DNA from: Larix kaempferi | Lineage: Eukaryota > Streptophyta > Pinopsida > Pinales > Pinaceae | Length of the DNA: 64,000 nt | Direction: 5' to 3' | NCBI GenBank assembly: GCA_027924585.1 | Contig: BSBM01000486.1 | Coordinates: forward strand, 42,650,501 to 42,714,500 | In this document: positions 43,883 to 54,569 of the stretch, piece by piece | Layout: each line of letters opens with the position of its first letter | Numbering within the stretch: the stretch's first letter is position 1 | Notes under the pieces: generated by a model | Databases searched by the model: none | Seen by the model: only the letters and a program-made list of their open reading frames with translations | What the model was told of the DNA's origin: nothing | Position numbers and translations under genes: made by a program

Positions 43883-44623
43883 TTGGAAAAGAGGTATGAA
43901 GGTTACCATTTGGAAGGTGACAGACTTCTTGTTTATAAAAACATAATTTATATTCCTAATGTGGTGGATTTAAGAAGAATTGTTATGAATGAAATACATA
44001 AAATGCCATATTTCGGTCACCCAGGATACCAGAAAATAGTTGCTACAACAAGAAAGAAATATTTATTGTTGGGAATGAAAAAGGATATTGCTAAGTATAT
44101 TTCTAAGTGTATGAAATGTCAGCAAGTAAAGGTTGAACATCAACACCTTGCAGGTTTTTTGCAGCCTTTACCAATTTCAAAATGGAAATGGGATGTGATT
44201 TACATGGATTTTATTACAGGTTTGCCAATGACAGTGAGGCAACATGATTCCATCATGGTTGTGGTGGATAAATCCAAGGAAACACACTTTATACCTGTTA
44301 AATCCATGTATAAAACAAATGCTATTGAAATGATGTTTATGAAGGAAATTTTCAGGTTGCATGGTTTGCCTGAAGCAATAATTTCAGACAGGGATACTAA
44401 GTTCACCTTAAATTTATGGAAAACTCTTTTTGCTGATTTGGGTATGCAGATGAACTTTAGTACCGCCTACCGTCCACAAATAGATGTGCAAACAAAAAGG
44501 GTAAATCAGGTGCTTGAAGACATGCTACGCATGTACGTGATGGATAGACCATCCAAGTGGGAAGATTATCTACACTTGGTAGAGTTTGCATATAACAATG
44601 GGAAACATGCATCGTTGGGATGA
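43883..44623 (+). pseudogene. pol: Chromo-D integrase, catalytic Glu replaced by Lys
   Basis: 246 codons. Zinc finger ligands H39, H46, C76 and C79. The core has D109 (YMDFITGLP) and D169 (ISDRDTKF). With D,D-35-E spacing the Glu should be residue 205, in QTERVN; here the motif is QTKRVN, a GAG/GAA-to-AAG/AAA change that would abolish catalysis. A one-base loss near 44619 shifts the frame, after which SPFEALYGRRFRTPV continues. Confidence 0.88.
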
Positions 44624-45240
44624 GTCCATTTGAAGCTTTGTATGGCAGGAGGTTTAGAACACCGGTTACTTGGGATAATCTAATGAACAAAATTGTACTT
44701 GGGCCATAATTGATTAAGGAAATGGAACAAGAGGTTGTAAATATTAGTCAAAATTTAAAGGTATCCCAAGATAGGCAGAAAAGTTATGCATATAAGAACT
44801 GTGTGCATAGAGAGTTTTATGTTGGGGATCATGTTTACCTTAGAGCGAGGTCAAGGAAGAGTTCCTTGAAGCTTGGAAATTGTTCCAAGCTATCACCTAG
44901 ATATTGTGGGCCATTTGAAGTGCTTGAGAGAATAGGGCCAGTTGCATATAGAATTGCATTTTCTACTAACACTAGAGCTCATAATGTTTTTCATGTTTCT
45001 TTGCCTAAGAAATATGTGCATGATTCTAACCATGTGATTGATTGGGATGTGATTCAGGTGGAGCCTGAGGGAGAGTTCCAAACCGAGCCACTACGCATCC
45101 TAGATAGGAAAGTGACATTTCTACGGAACCGAGCCATCAGAAAGGTAAAGGTGTAATGGAAGAACTTCGGTCTCGATGAGGCTACGTGGGAGTTGGAGGA
45201 TGCCATGAGAGAGTCATATCCATTTTTGTTCCAATTTTGA
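44624..45240 (+). pseudogene. pol: Chromo-D integrase C-terminus and chromodomain
   Basis: The open piece 44710-45156 has a basic segment, the GPY/F module (YCGPFEVLERIGPVAYRI) and the start of a chromodomain (ILDRKVTFLRNRAIRKVKV). A TAA at 45154 splits it; the domain ends WKNFGLDEATWELEDAM to TGA at 45238. Chromodomains steer integration toward particular chromatin. Confidence 0.88.
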
Positions 45241-45266
45241 GAAAACACCGAGGACGATGTTATTCC

Positions 45267-45279
45267 AAGGGGGAGGGGA
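45267..45279 (+). other. Chromo-D polypurine tract
   Basis: AAGGGGGAGGGGA, one base before the 3' LTR. Confidence 0.88.
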
Positions 45280-45280
45280 T

Positions 45281-46723
45281 TGTAATACCCCTAGTTTTGA
45301 ATTGGAATGTATTTATCCAATATTATGTAAATGATGTAAATATGCTAGTGTGAATTCCTAGTGTGGAGCTCAAGGCCAAGGCCCGACTAGTGAATGTCTG
45401 GGAATGTATGATGTTTATATTTCATTTGGACTATTTATTTGGATCGTATGCTGATTTATAATATATGTAAACATTATGTGCATAATTAATAAAATGGTCC
45501 AAGGCTGGTTGTGTAAAGAGCACCAAAGGGGCTATGATTCCACCAGAGGGGAAGAGGAAAGGGGGTCCTTCAGTGACTAAATCCTTGCTTCCAAGTGTCA
45601 ACCTTAGAACTCACCAAAAATTCTATCATGTGATGAGAATAATCCAATTATCTCATTTTTGGGCTATTTTCCAGTCATTAATGCATGTGTGGGGTTGGTG
45701 GGAAAAGTAACCTCAGGTAGTTATTGAAGCATGGGACTGACTGCACTTTTGTGACAGTTCTGTCATGAAAAAATTTATTCTGTAGCTACTAGGAGTCCTT
45801 TATTCTACTGCCAGAATTCATGTCAGTTGTATTTTCACCATTTTCCCATATCCCTTGGATTCAACCCTCATTTGTCTCATTCTTACATGCAAGTTTTGAG
45901 GTTGCAGAGCTATCGATTGCTGTCCATGAACTTACCATGCTATTTTGAACCCAGAAATTCGAATTTGAAGACAGTGTTGCAGATTGGGAAGTGGGTTTTG
46001 TTGGCTGTAGGTGAGCAGAGAGGTTGGGAAAACTAGGAAACCTTACCCTTGAGTTCTGCAGCTCATAGGTGCTTGACAAGCCATAGATTGAGGCTGCAGG
46101 AGGTTCTATAGCAGCCAATACCAGGTTGGAATTCTTCTATGCACACACTAGAAGGATAGATTTCCCAAGAGAACCATGGATCGGTGAAGGGGATGCCTGA
46201 GCTAGAAGGGTGTTGTGTGGGGCAGGTAATGTGGAAGCCGAGGCCGTGAGGGATGAGTGAGACCCCTATAGAGCTATGTATGAGCATTGGCTAAGCACAA
46301 AGAGCAGAATGGGTTGTGGGATGAGACATAGAATCCTGTAGGTGTTTCCTTCACCCTGGTGGCCTCATAGCCCAGCTTGGGTGTGGCCTCAACAACAGAA
46401 AGAGTATATGCTGGACTGAGTACCTATGGTTGGGTGGAAAAGCGCTCTTACACAACCAGTTTCTTGGATTTTCATTGGATAAAGATAAGTACTCTCATGT
46501 ATTTGAATCTGAAATGTTTTATTTCATGCCTTAATGTTTATGCTTATGTATTTGCATATTATATGTGTGTGGATAGATTTTAATTCCACTGTGCATATTT
46601 ATTTACATTTCTCCACACATTTATTTGTTGAAAAATGAATTATGGACTTGGGGCGAAATTTGAAATCCTAGGTTTTTCCTGCGTCCCCTCCCGATGGTCG
46701 GATTGGGTGAGGGGGACGTTACA
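45281..46723 (+). mobile_element. Chromo-D 3' LTR
   Basis: About 1.44 kb from TGTAATACCC to GACGTTACA; ends form the inverted pair TGTAA/TTACA. GTGCG at 46724-46728 is the expected target copy, with the partner outside the window. No gene in it; frames at 45827-46583 are not recognisable. Confidence 0.82.
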
Positions 46724-48225
46724 GTGCGACTGTCCGGCTGAAAGTCGAGCTTCCCCAGCGCAGTTGTATGACTCAGATTCACACTTGAATCATGATATTT
46801 ATCTTGAAACTTATGCTCCAACGTTGTGGTTCCCAAGCCGTGCTTGGCCTGCCTCCCCATAGGCCCAAAAACAAATGAAAATGAATAAAAAATGTAAAAA
46901 ACCACTTCAAGACTTACCTACAAGTCGCAGAATTGGATTCCACCGATCGAATTGAGAGAAATATGAATTTCCTCTTCTGGGCCCCTCCACACTCCTCACA
47001 ATTTTCATAGTGAAAATGACATGTGGAGGTGGGCTCCCTTACTATTTATAGCCATTTTGCCCCAATTTTTGCTTTGACCATTTCGGGGTCATCTGACCTC
47101 CATTTGCCACACCACTTGCACCACCGGATTAATAATTCCGCACTCTTGATGATGCTTGATATCATTTCTCTTTTTCACTAAATTTTTTTTTGGGCATTTC
47201 CCATAACCCTCGTCGCCTTGATTTGCGTGCCACACATGCCATAGTTAGTTTTTCCCAATTTTGAATACATTGTCTATCGCGGCCTCTCCATGAGCCCTCC
47301 ACTCCATCCATACTGCATTTCTTGCGTTATTTTTCCACCATTCATCAACCCGCAAGGAGGCCCCATCAGTGTTCCCCCCCTCACCTTCTATCTTTGTTCT
47401 CACATTTGTCCCTTGATTGAACACTTCCTCCTTGCTCGGCCATTACATTTGTTCAGTATAGTTTTATCCCTTTTTTGGACCAAGTAATTCGTTTACGAAA
47501 AAGGCACTTAGGGAGTTTCTGTTAAGCTCTTTTTTGGCTCCTAAAAGAATGAAAAGATTGCCTAGAATTCTTGCTTCCTTTCATCCTCGCTAAAGTACTT
47601 GAAAGGGCGTCTATCTGGTATAAGTTTAAACCTTTTCTGGACCTGGTAGACTAATTACAAAAAATTAATACTCTAGTCACATCGTCTAGAAGAGTTCTTC
47701 ATTGCATACTTTTATGATTTTTCGGGTCTTGGAGACTAACACACAAAAAATACCCTCCTTGGATTCTTCTTATTGCTTTCAGAAGCTCTAAAATTGAAAG
47801 TAACCATGAGCATTCACCATCTTGGGCTCGTATAAATCCACACGATGGTATCTTTCAAACATTTCAGAGTCTTCTTATCACTTTCAGACTCCTTAAAATT
47901 GAAAGCACCCACGAGCATGCACTGTCTTGGGCTTGTACACATACACATGACAGTACCATTTTGAGCACACTTCTATCCCCTTCTTAAATCTCCCTCAACC
48001 ATGAAGAAGGCCGAAACAGTGCCTCTCAGCGCCACGACAGATCATATCTAGTCCCACGATTATGGCAGCATCCCCAGCATGGTCTCCTTTGTTCAGAGTA
48101 TTTTGTGATGTGTCACCCTTAGAGTCTCCTGATATCACTCATCAGTTCCCCCCTAAGTCTCCCCCATTGCAGTCACATTCCTTTCAGAGATATGGATCTA
48201 ACTAAACTAGCTTACCTATCTATGC
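46724..48225 (-). mobile_element. Possible LTR of a further minus-strand element
   Basis: A Tat-like primer-site core (minus strand ACTGCGCTGGGGAAG) lies at 46750-46764 and is preceded in element order by an LTR-like end at 46765 (plus TGTATGACTC). A minus-strand TATAAATA box is at about 47043-47050. This fits Chromo-D having landed in the leader of another gypsy element. The site lacks the usual TGG and the other LTR end is not found, so this is tentative. Nothing coding is recognised. Confidence 0.35.
47766..47960. repeat. Imperfect tandem duplication, about 105 bp period
   Basis: The segment with CTTCTTATTGCTTTCAGA at 47766 recurs as CTTCTTATCACTTTCAGA at 47871, followed in both by AAATTGAAAG, CATGAGCAT/CACGAGCAT and CTTGGGCT. 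It could be a U3 enhancer duplication of the putative LTR. Confidence 0.7.
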
Positions 48226-48676
48226 AAAACAATAATATCAACAATAATTACAAAAGAGAACAAGAGAAAAGAGTACACCAGCTATACGTGGTTCACCCAA
48301 TTGGGCTACGTCCACGGAAATGTAGTCTTCTATTATATCCATAATATCTCCCTCAATCTTACAAGAGAGAAATGCCAATAACCCCAATAAAATATATAAA
48401 TATCATCAATATATGATCCACATTGGATGATTGTGAAACACTCCCTTGACTCTATTATATACCAAGAGATGAGGAGGAATTACTCTCACATACTATATGT
48501 GGGATACTATAATTCTCCACAATAACATCTCTTTATATAATAATGAATATCAAGAGTATATTTTACTATGATGAATATGGGATATAATGTATTACTCTTT
48601 TACATAAGATTGTGGATATCTTTTGACATAATACAAAGATATTATTACCTTCCAAGGAATATAAAATATTCCAACA
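48226..48676 (-). mobile_element. Copia-F 3' LTR (outer element)
   Basis: Repeated at 59481-59926 over the segment from ATAATATCAACAATAA to ATATTCCAACA. It is followed by a purine tract (minus TTAAGGGGGAG) at 48677-48687, as for a minus-strand copia element. The left edge is uncertain; 48226 is only where the repeat begins. Confidence 0.7.
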
Positions 48677-48734
48677 CTCCCCCTTAATAATGTCTGGGAT
48701 AAAATCCCACTAACAAAGGAAGAAATGAGTCATT
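48677..48734 (-). other. Copia-F internal stub with polypurine tract
   Basis: Only 58 bp of internal sequence remain before Copia-E. The GAAATGAGTCAT here also occurs in Copia-E at about 49344-49355, so the two elements are close relatives. Confidence 0.65.
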
Positions 48735-49302
48735 TGTTAAGATTCAAGATGCTAAGATATATAACATCAATATTCAATTCAATTTGACAACAATAACATA
48801 TACAAGATCACTGAAAGAATAACAAGCACAACATAAACACAAGAGACATAGATTTATCCTGGGAAACCCTCATGGGGTAGAAAACCCAACAAAACTTCCT
48901 CAATATAGATGATCAACAAGTACAAAGATTTAATCCCCAAACAAGAGCTCCTTGTCCTCCTTTGCATATCTCTCTCTCTCGTATACGAGTTCACAAGTGA
49001 GTGAGTGTGTGTTCAAATGAGGAACACACCTCCTCTATTTATACTTTACATTCACTTGACTTTTACACTTGACAGGTCGGCCTTAATAGTTTATTCTCTT
49101 GCTGACTAGGCCGACCCCTTTAGGGGACTTAAACACCCCATTACAAATGACTCTTAGGGGATCTATTTCCCTGAATTACATGGGAGGATTTATTTCAATG
49201 AATTTACATAATAATAACATCCCGATGGAGGAATAAAACATCTATGGATGAATAATAATAAAGTACAAATATAATATTCTTTGAAGTTACAATATTTCAA
49301 CA
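48735..49302 (-). mobile_element. Copia-E 3' LTR
   Basis: 568 bp, plus strand TGTTAAGATT to ATATTTCAACA, with a purine tract (minus TTAAGGGGGAG, 49303-49313) next to it. Confidence 0.85.
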
Positions 49303-49432
49303 CTCCCCCTTAACGAGAAGGATATTCTAACAACATCTGCAGGAGAAATGAGTCATCAACTACATCAAAGTGATACATTTATAAATCATTGGAAGGTTTC
49401 TTCAATCATCATCAGTAACTCAAACAACTACT

Positions 49433-49760
49433 GGAACATCTTCAATATCTTCAATACTGGAACATCTTCAATATCTTCAATACTGGAACATCAACATCTT
49501 CAGTATTGAGTCTTCATCTTTTGCAGCACTCGATCACTCGATCAACTACAACAAAAAAATCATCTGGATCTCCCAATCAACAACATCATCATCTGGATCT
49601 TTTGATCAACAACATCATCATATAGATCTCCCGATCAACAGCATCGTCTGGATCTCTCGATCAAAAACATCATCATCTGGATCTCTCGATCAACAACATC
49701 ATCTAGATCTCTGGATCAACAACATCATCATCTGGATCTCTCGATCAATATCATCATAAT
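49433..49760. repeat. Short tandem arrays (26-33 bp units) in Copia-E 3' region
   Basis: First a 26-bp unit (AACATCTTCAATATCTTCAA) about 2.5 times to 49510. Then from 49553 a 30-33 bp unit built on ATCATCTGGATCTCTCGATC, about seven imperfect copies. A third, longer unit (GATCCA.TTACG.GATGATCA) occurs twice at 49770-49910. Confidence 0.8.
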
Positions 49761-49916
49761 CTGCAACGCACATGATCCAATTACGAGATGATCAATCCCT
49801 CTCACTTTAGGACATAATTCCAAGGATGATACAATCCTGATCCACTTACGGGATGATCAATCCCTATCAATTTAAGACATCATATAATGTCTAGGGATGA
49901 TGCAATCCCAACCACA

Positions 49917-50384
49917 GATCCAATCCTTTTTCATACTGGTTGTGACCTAGATCAAATCTAGGATTTACAACCACAGAGCCAATCCTTTTTCATACTGGTT
50001 GTGACCTAGATCAAATGTAGGATTTACAACCACAGAGCCAGTCCTTTTTCATACTGGTTGTGACCTAGATCAAATCTAGTATTTACAACCAGAGAGCCAG
50101 TCCTTTTTCATACTGGTTGTGACCTAGATCAAATCTAGGATTTACAACCAGAGAGCCAGTCCTTTTTCATTCTGGTTGTGACCTAGATCAAATCTAGGAT
50201 TTACAACCAGAGAGCCAGTCCTTTTTCATACTAGTTGTGACCTAGATCCAATCTAGGATTTACAACCACATAGCTAGTCCTTTTTCATATTGGTTGTGAC
50301 CTAGATAAAATATAGGATTTACAACCACAAAGCCAGTCCTTTTTCATATTGGTTGTGACCTAGATCAAATCTAGGATTTACCAC
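49917..50384. repeat. Eight tandem 59-bp units, each with a hairpin
   Basis: The phase moves by one base per 60-base line, giving a 59-bp period and eight copies. Each unit contains inverted arms GGTTGT..CCTAGAT / ATCTAGG..ACAACC around a CAA loop, about 13 potential base pairs. Copies differ by a few bases. All units are alike, so there are no spacers as in CRISPR. Confidence 0.93.
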
Positions 50385-50399
50385 ACAACATCATCACAT

Positions 50400-50769
50400 T
50401 CTCGGAGACAAGAGTATACGTATCTCTTTTAGGACATGTGTCCAGGGATGATACAATCCCACTCGTCTTCTTAAACAAATTCTAAGGACCACTTCTCGAA
50501 GACACAGGTCTCCGGATCCGTTTAGGAAAAACATTCAGGGATGATGCAATCCACTCGTATACTTAGACAAAGTCAAAGGACCACTTCTCAAAGACACATG
50601 TCTCTAGATCCATTTAGGACAAAAGTATAGGGATGATGTAATCCAATCGTCTACTTCGACAAAGTCTAAGAACCACTTCTCGAAGAAACATGTCTCCGAA
50701 TTTGTTTAGGACAAAAGTCCAAGGATGATACAATCCACTCGTCCACGTAGATAAAGTCTAAGGACCACT
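50400..50769. repeat. About four tandem 92-bp units
   Basis: CCACTTCTCGAAGACAC-type starts are at 50489, 50581, 50673 and (partial) 50764, spaced 92, 92 and 91. Each unit contains a GATGATGCAATCC segment related to the sequence at 49770-49910. Confidence 0.88.
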
Positions 50770-50940
50770 CATTGACCTCATCGTCGGTATCATCGACCTC
50801 ATCGTCGGGATTAGGTCAGTATCATCGACCTAATCCTCGGTATCAGTGACTTCATCATTGAGATAGGTATCCTCATCATCGACCTCATCATCGGAACAGG
50901 TATCCTCATCATCGATACAAGTATCCTCATCATCGACCAT
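50770..50940. repeat. Short ATCATCGACCTCATCG repeats
   Basis: Imperfect repeats of TCATCGACCTCATCGTCGG and GGTATCCTCATCATCGA, about 20-27 bp period, ending at the RNase H stop (50942). Confidence 0.78.
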
Positions 50941-50941
50941 A

Positions 50942-51620
50942 TCACTCCCCCTTTCGAGGAGGGTCCTTCTGAACTACACCAATCTTGTCTTGGAAATACT
51001 CAAACTTTACTCGAGACATAGGTTTGGGAAATACATTAGCAACTTGTTCATCAGTGCTCACATACTTGAGCTTTATAGCTCCTTTCTGCACCATATCCTG
51101 TATATATAAATATCGAATCTCTATGTGCTTTGACTTATCATGGAACACTGGATTCTCCGTCTTCTTAATACAACTCTAGTTGTCACACAGGATCACAGTG
51201 GAGTCCATCTCTAAGTCAAATAGTCCCGATAACAACTTTCGAAGCCATATGGATTCACAACTAGCAGAGTAAGCTGCTATATATTCCACTTCAGCTGTGC
51301 TGAGAGCCACACTGGACTACTTCCTGCTTAACCATGAGATCATAACAGATCCCAGACAATAACATCCACTTGATGTGCTCTTTCTTTCTGAGACACTTCC
51401 AGCCCAATCTGCATCTGTATAACCATACAATCTGAACTAATGATCTCCAAGATAATATAGAAAAAATTCTATTGTACCTTTGAGGTACCTCATCACATGC
51501 TTTGTAGCTACTAGGTGAACGCGTCTAAGCTCAACTAGATACTAACTCAGGGTGTTCACAACAAAGCATATATCTGGCTTGGTATTCGTCAGATACATCA
51601 ATGAACCAATCATTTGTTTG
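50942..51620 (-). pseudogene. pol: Copia-E RNase H, broken
   Basis: The end of a copia RNase H: HDKSKHIEIRYLYIQDMVQK, VSTDEQVANVFPKPMSRV, ending PPRKGE at 50942. Further upstream on the minus strand the frame gives STAEAEYIAA, GYTDADWAGSVSERKSTSSG and QMIGSLMYLTNTKPDICFVV, the copia RT/RNase H joint. Stops fall at several Gln or Trp positions. It confirms Ty1/copia and the minus orientation. Confidence 0.85.
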
Positions 51621-52310
51621 TAAACTGTAGAAACCACCGTCCATCATCACGGATCTCTACTTCACATTTTCCTTGGCTAAGGAAAAATCTCATCTGACCT
51701 CAACCACATATCTAATCACAAGAATCATGCCAGGGTTCTTTAACTCTAAGATCTACTCCCTCTGTGACTGAACATCATTCACACTCCACATTGAGTGATC
51801 TTCTGCATATCTATCCGTGCCATCTCCTGTCAGATGGGTTTGCTAATATGAGCCTCAAGATCACTCGAACTCTATGGCGAGTTCCTTCTTGCATCCATCT
51901 AAGAGATGAATTTTATCTGTGTATAGAAACCATATTCAACCTTGTAGCAAAGGTTGAAATCCACATCACCCGTGGTGATCATCAAGCTCATCAAATGAAT
52001 ATCGATCCTGAGTACCTGTTGAACCCGTACAAAGCCTTCTCCAATCATGTGATTCTCTATCGAATCCTGGGAGTTTTCTTGATTCACACTTCTTATTCAA
52101 TTACACCATTCAAGAGAATGGTCTTGTCATCCATGGGTGTAATCTATCTCTGGAAGTGTGTCTAGCCACTTGGAGCAAACATCTCGTCATGATCCTCTCC
52201 CTCTTCCTAAGAGAATCCTCTAGCCACGATCCTTCTATAGTACGTTTGATTTGTAAGTCTTCTTGTTGAACATCCATCACTTGTTCTTTGGAACAGGTGT
52301 TCATCATCCT
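51621..52310 (-). pseudogene. pol: Copia-E reverse transcriptase, heavily decayed
   Basis: Only scraps are readable: EDHDEMFAP near 52200, MDDKTILLNGVIE and EKALYGF after it, and FSLAKENVK further on, matching the order of copia RT blocks (FAPVAR, LNGVIEEEV, KKALYGL, LSQGKYV). No frame is open for long. Coding similarity stops at about 52310, next to a splice-acceptor-like TTTGTAG on the minus strand. Confidence 0.6.
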
Positions 52311-52319
52311 TCTTTTGTA

Positions 52320-53956
52320 GATCAGAGCACATGATCTTTCCTACAAATCAAATTTAATTACATGATTAGTAACACTTCATAATCATCAAATCATGTTGAT
52401 ATTTCAACGATAACCTATTATGCATATTGATATGATTCACATAGTTATGCAACTATCTTGATCAATACTTTGGCACAACACTTTTCCATATCCTATATGC
52501 ATATAGTGGCTATCTAGATGCCTTCCATCTTTACCAGAACATACTATCAAGAGTGTGCACAACTCTCATCATGTCAGCAAAGAGGTTTCATTCTAGACAA
52601 GCAACAATGGAATGTTTGTCCAACTTACCCATCATATGCATATTAGTAGTATACTGTTCAGTGCTATATGAATGCTTACACTATGCATAATATATTCTAG
52701 GAATACAAATATGCATACAACTATTATGAGCAATATCATTGACTATTCAGAGATTCAAGAAATAATTCAAATAACAACTCAAATACTTATCTTTTATGTT
52801 TGTGTGGTTTCCTCCCTCTTGATCTCTATTTTTCCCTTTATAATAGCATCATGATTATATGTATTTGAACTTCTATCTATCTTGGACCACTATGCATGCT
52901 TAAGTGTGCACTAGTGTCATCATTATGTCATCCTCAAGATCTCATACATAATCATACATTCATTAGTATAATCTCAATACTATCAAAACATTATGATTCT
53001 AAATAATCTTAAACATGTGTGGTCATGATCATTTTATACACAAGTATACTTATCTAAGATCCTCACACAAAGTAGGATTTTAACTCGATATAGGAAAACA
53101 TACCTGGATTAGCATGCTTGCTAGTTATGTCTAAAACAATATCTTCTTTGTTCTCTTCAACGATTTATAGACCTTGTGGTAGCAACCTGCATATCTCATA
53201 AGTTAAGCATTGTAGACCCAAATTATACATACCTTGTAAGTAGAGCTTCTATGTGATCAATGACTATGGATGAGTCTTTGTCTTCATGTCATCATGGTCA
53301 TATGGATTTTTCTTTCTTGATGTACCTTTCATGTTAGAAAACAACATCATCTTCATACAACACCACAAGTGTATTAGTACAATCATAAGTGTCATAACCC
53401 TAATCAATGAATGTCTTCTACCATTCACATGCATTAATAATTTTACTAAGGTGACTAGATAATCTAAAATTAATCATGATTGTATGTACCTCAATAATAT
53501 GAAGACAAACATATCATGAACTTAATAATGAACCAGATTTCAAAACATACCTGTATCTTCTCAAGTCATACCTATCGAGATTGCTTGTAGTCTTCTCTAT
53601 AATGGTAAAACCCTAACCATTCAAGGTAGATCACTTGTAAACAATTTATGTAAGTTCATGGTGCTAGGATCATATAATATCAATGCCATTTAAACCTCCT
53701 TCATTGCTGCCCTATGAGTCTCCCAACTTTGCTAGGGTTTCTTCTTACTTGGAAACCCTAATTTTCAATCTCCTTCCTCCCACAACATTTTGATGCAGGA
53801 TTAATATCTTATGATGAATGGATTCAAAATCCACTTTCAAGTTTCCAATTTTGCATCAGGTGTCTCCAACATTGTATCAAGTCATGCCATACCTACAAAC
53901 TGAAAAACGTAAGTGAGATTCTTCCTCCTCTTCTTTGATTTCCTCCGTTGAGCCAT
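52320..53956 (-). other. Exon/intron-like segment inside Copia-E
   Basis: No copia homology is seen where gag, protease and integrase should be. The minus strand instead shows an ATG at 53956 (MAQRRKSKKRRKNLTY), an open block GFTIIEKTTSNLDRYDLRRY ending at a CAG/GTATGT junction near 53551, DKDSSIVIDHIEALLT ending at AAG/GTATGT near 53233, and IVEENKEDIVLDITSKHANP ending at CAG/GTATGT near 53104. The last two join in phase. This could be a captured host gene fragment. One implied intron is only about 46 bp and another phase does not fit, so I hold this loosely. The protein is not recognised. Confidence 0.35.
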
Positions 53957-54157
53957 TTCAAATGTTTTGTATTGTTTCTAGTGTATCTTTGAAATTTAGG
54001 ATCTATAGGGTCTGAAACTTTGGCCTGTGGTATCCTGACCTATCATATTTCCAACCCCATAGGTTTCAGCTTCATTGGATTCTCCATAAGAGTGATATTC
54101 TCAGTTTCCCAACATGACCTGTTTAAGGGATGAAACAAAATAATGAACTTGTACAGA
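53957..54157 (-). other. Copia-E leader, inner part
   Basis: Non-coding. Continues at 58497 after NA-2. ACAGA at 54153-54157 is one NA-2 target copy. Confidence 0.6.
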
Positions 54158-54544
54158 TGTGAAGAACCTGCAATAATTAATTAATGCAAATACACGAGAT
54201 ATCAAAAATAACAGAACTCAGAATCACTTTTATATTGATCACAGGACACTTCGAGGGGGAAACCTCCTTTGAGCAAGCTCAATACAATTAACTTCATGGT
54301 GCCTTCAATGACCTCAACACACGCTTATATACTAAGTCTATGGCCAATACTATGAGTCAAAACCATGGGACATATAATACTATGGGACGACTTACAAAGC
54401 ATATGCGTCCAATACTATGGGTCAATACTATGGGATAATATAAACTATGGATCAACAAATACTACAGGATGACTTACAAAGCATATGCGTCCAACAACAA
54501 TATACTAACATAGTAAAGAGAAGGGTTGACATGGGTTCCTAACG
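54158..54544 (-). mobile_element. NA-2 3' LTR
   Basis: 387 bp. The inner end reads CCTAACG where the other three LTRs have CCTAACA. Polypurine tract (minus AAGGGAGAGGGGA) at 54545-54557. Confidence 0.9.
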
Positions 54545-54569
54545 TCCCCTCTCCCTTAGAAAAATATTT

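Larger units (their letters stand above)
28473..46723 (+). mobile_element. Chromo-D: chromodomain gypsy element, host of two Tat insertions
   Basis: Plus-strand pieces at 28473-28920 and 43335-46723, interrupted by Tat-C. It reads RT, RNase H, integrase, chromodomain, polypurine tract and 3' LTR; gag, protease and the start of RT lie left of the window beyond Tat-A. Removing Tat-C and one GAGAT restores a continuous frame through the junction. The chromodomain (ILDRKVTFLRNRAIRKVKV) places it among chromoviruses, probably near the Tekay/Del group; the last point is inference. Confidence 0.88.

Noticed and set aside
48177-48181. ATTCC as the left target copy for Copia-F (ATTCC also at 59927-59931)
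   Set aside because: The sequence after it does not begin with TG and is outside the repeated LTR block, so a chance match is likely.
49917-50384. CRISPR-like array
   Set aside because: The full 59-bp unit repeats without unique spacers, and the context is a plant copia element.
51764-52165. 133-codon plus-strand ORF as a gene
   Set aside because: The minus strand here carries decayed copia RT blocks in the right order; the plus frame is a shadow.
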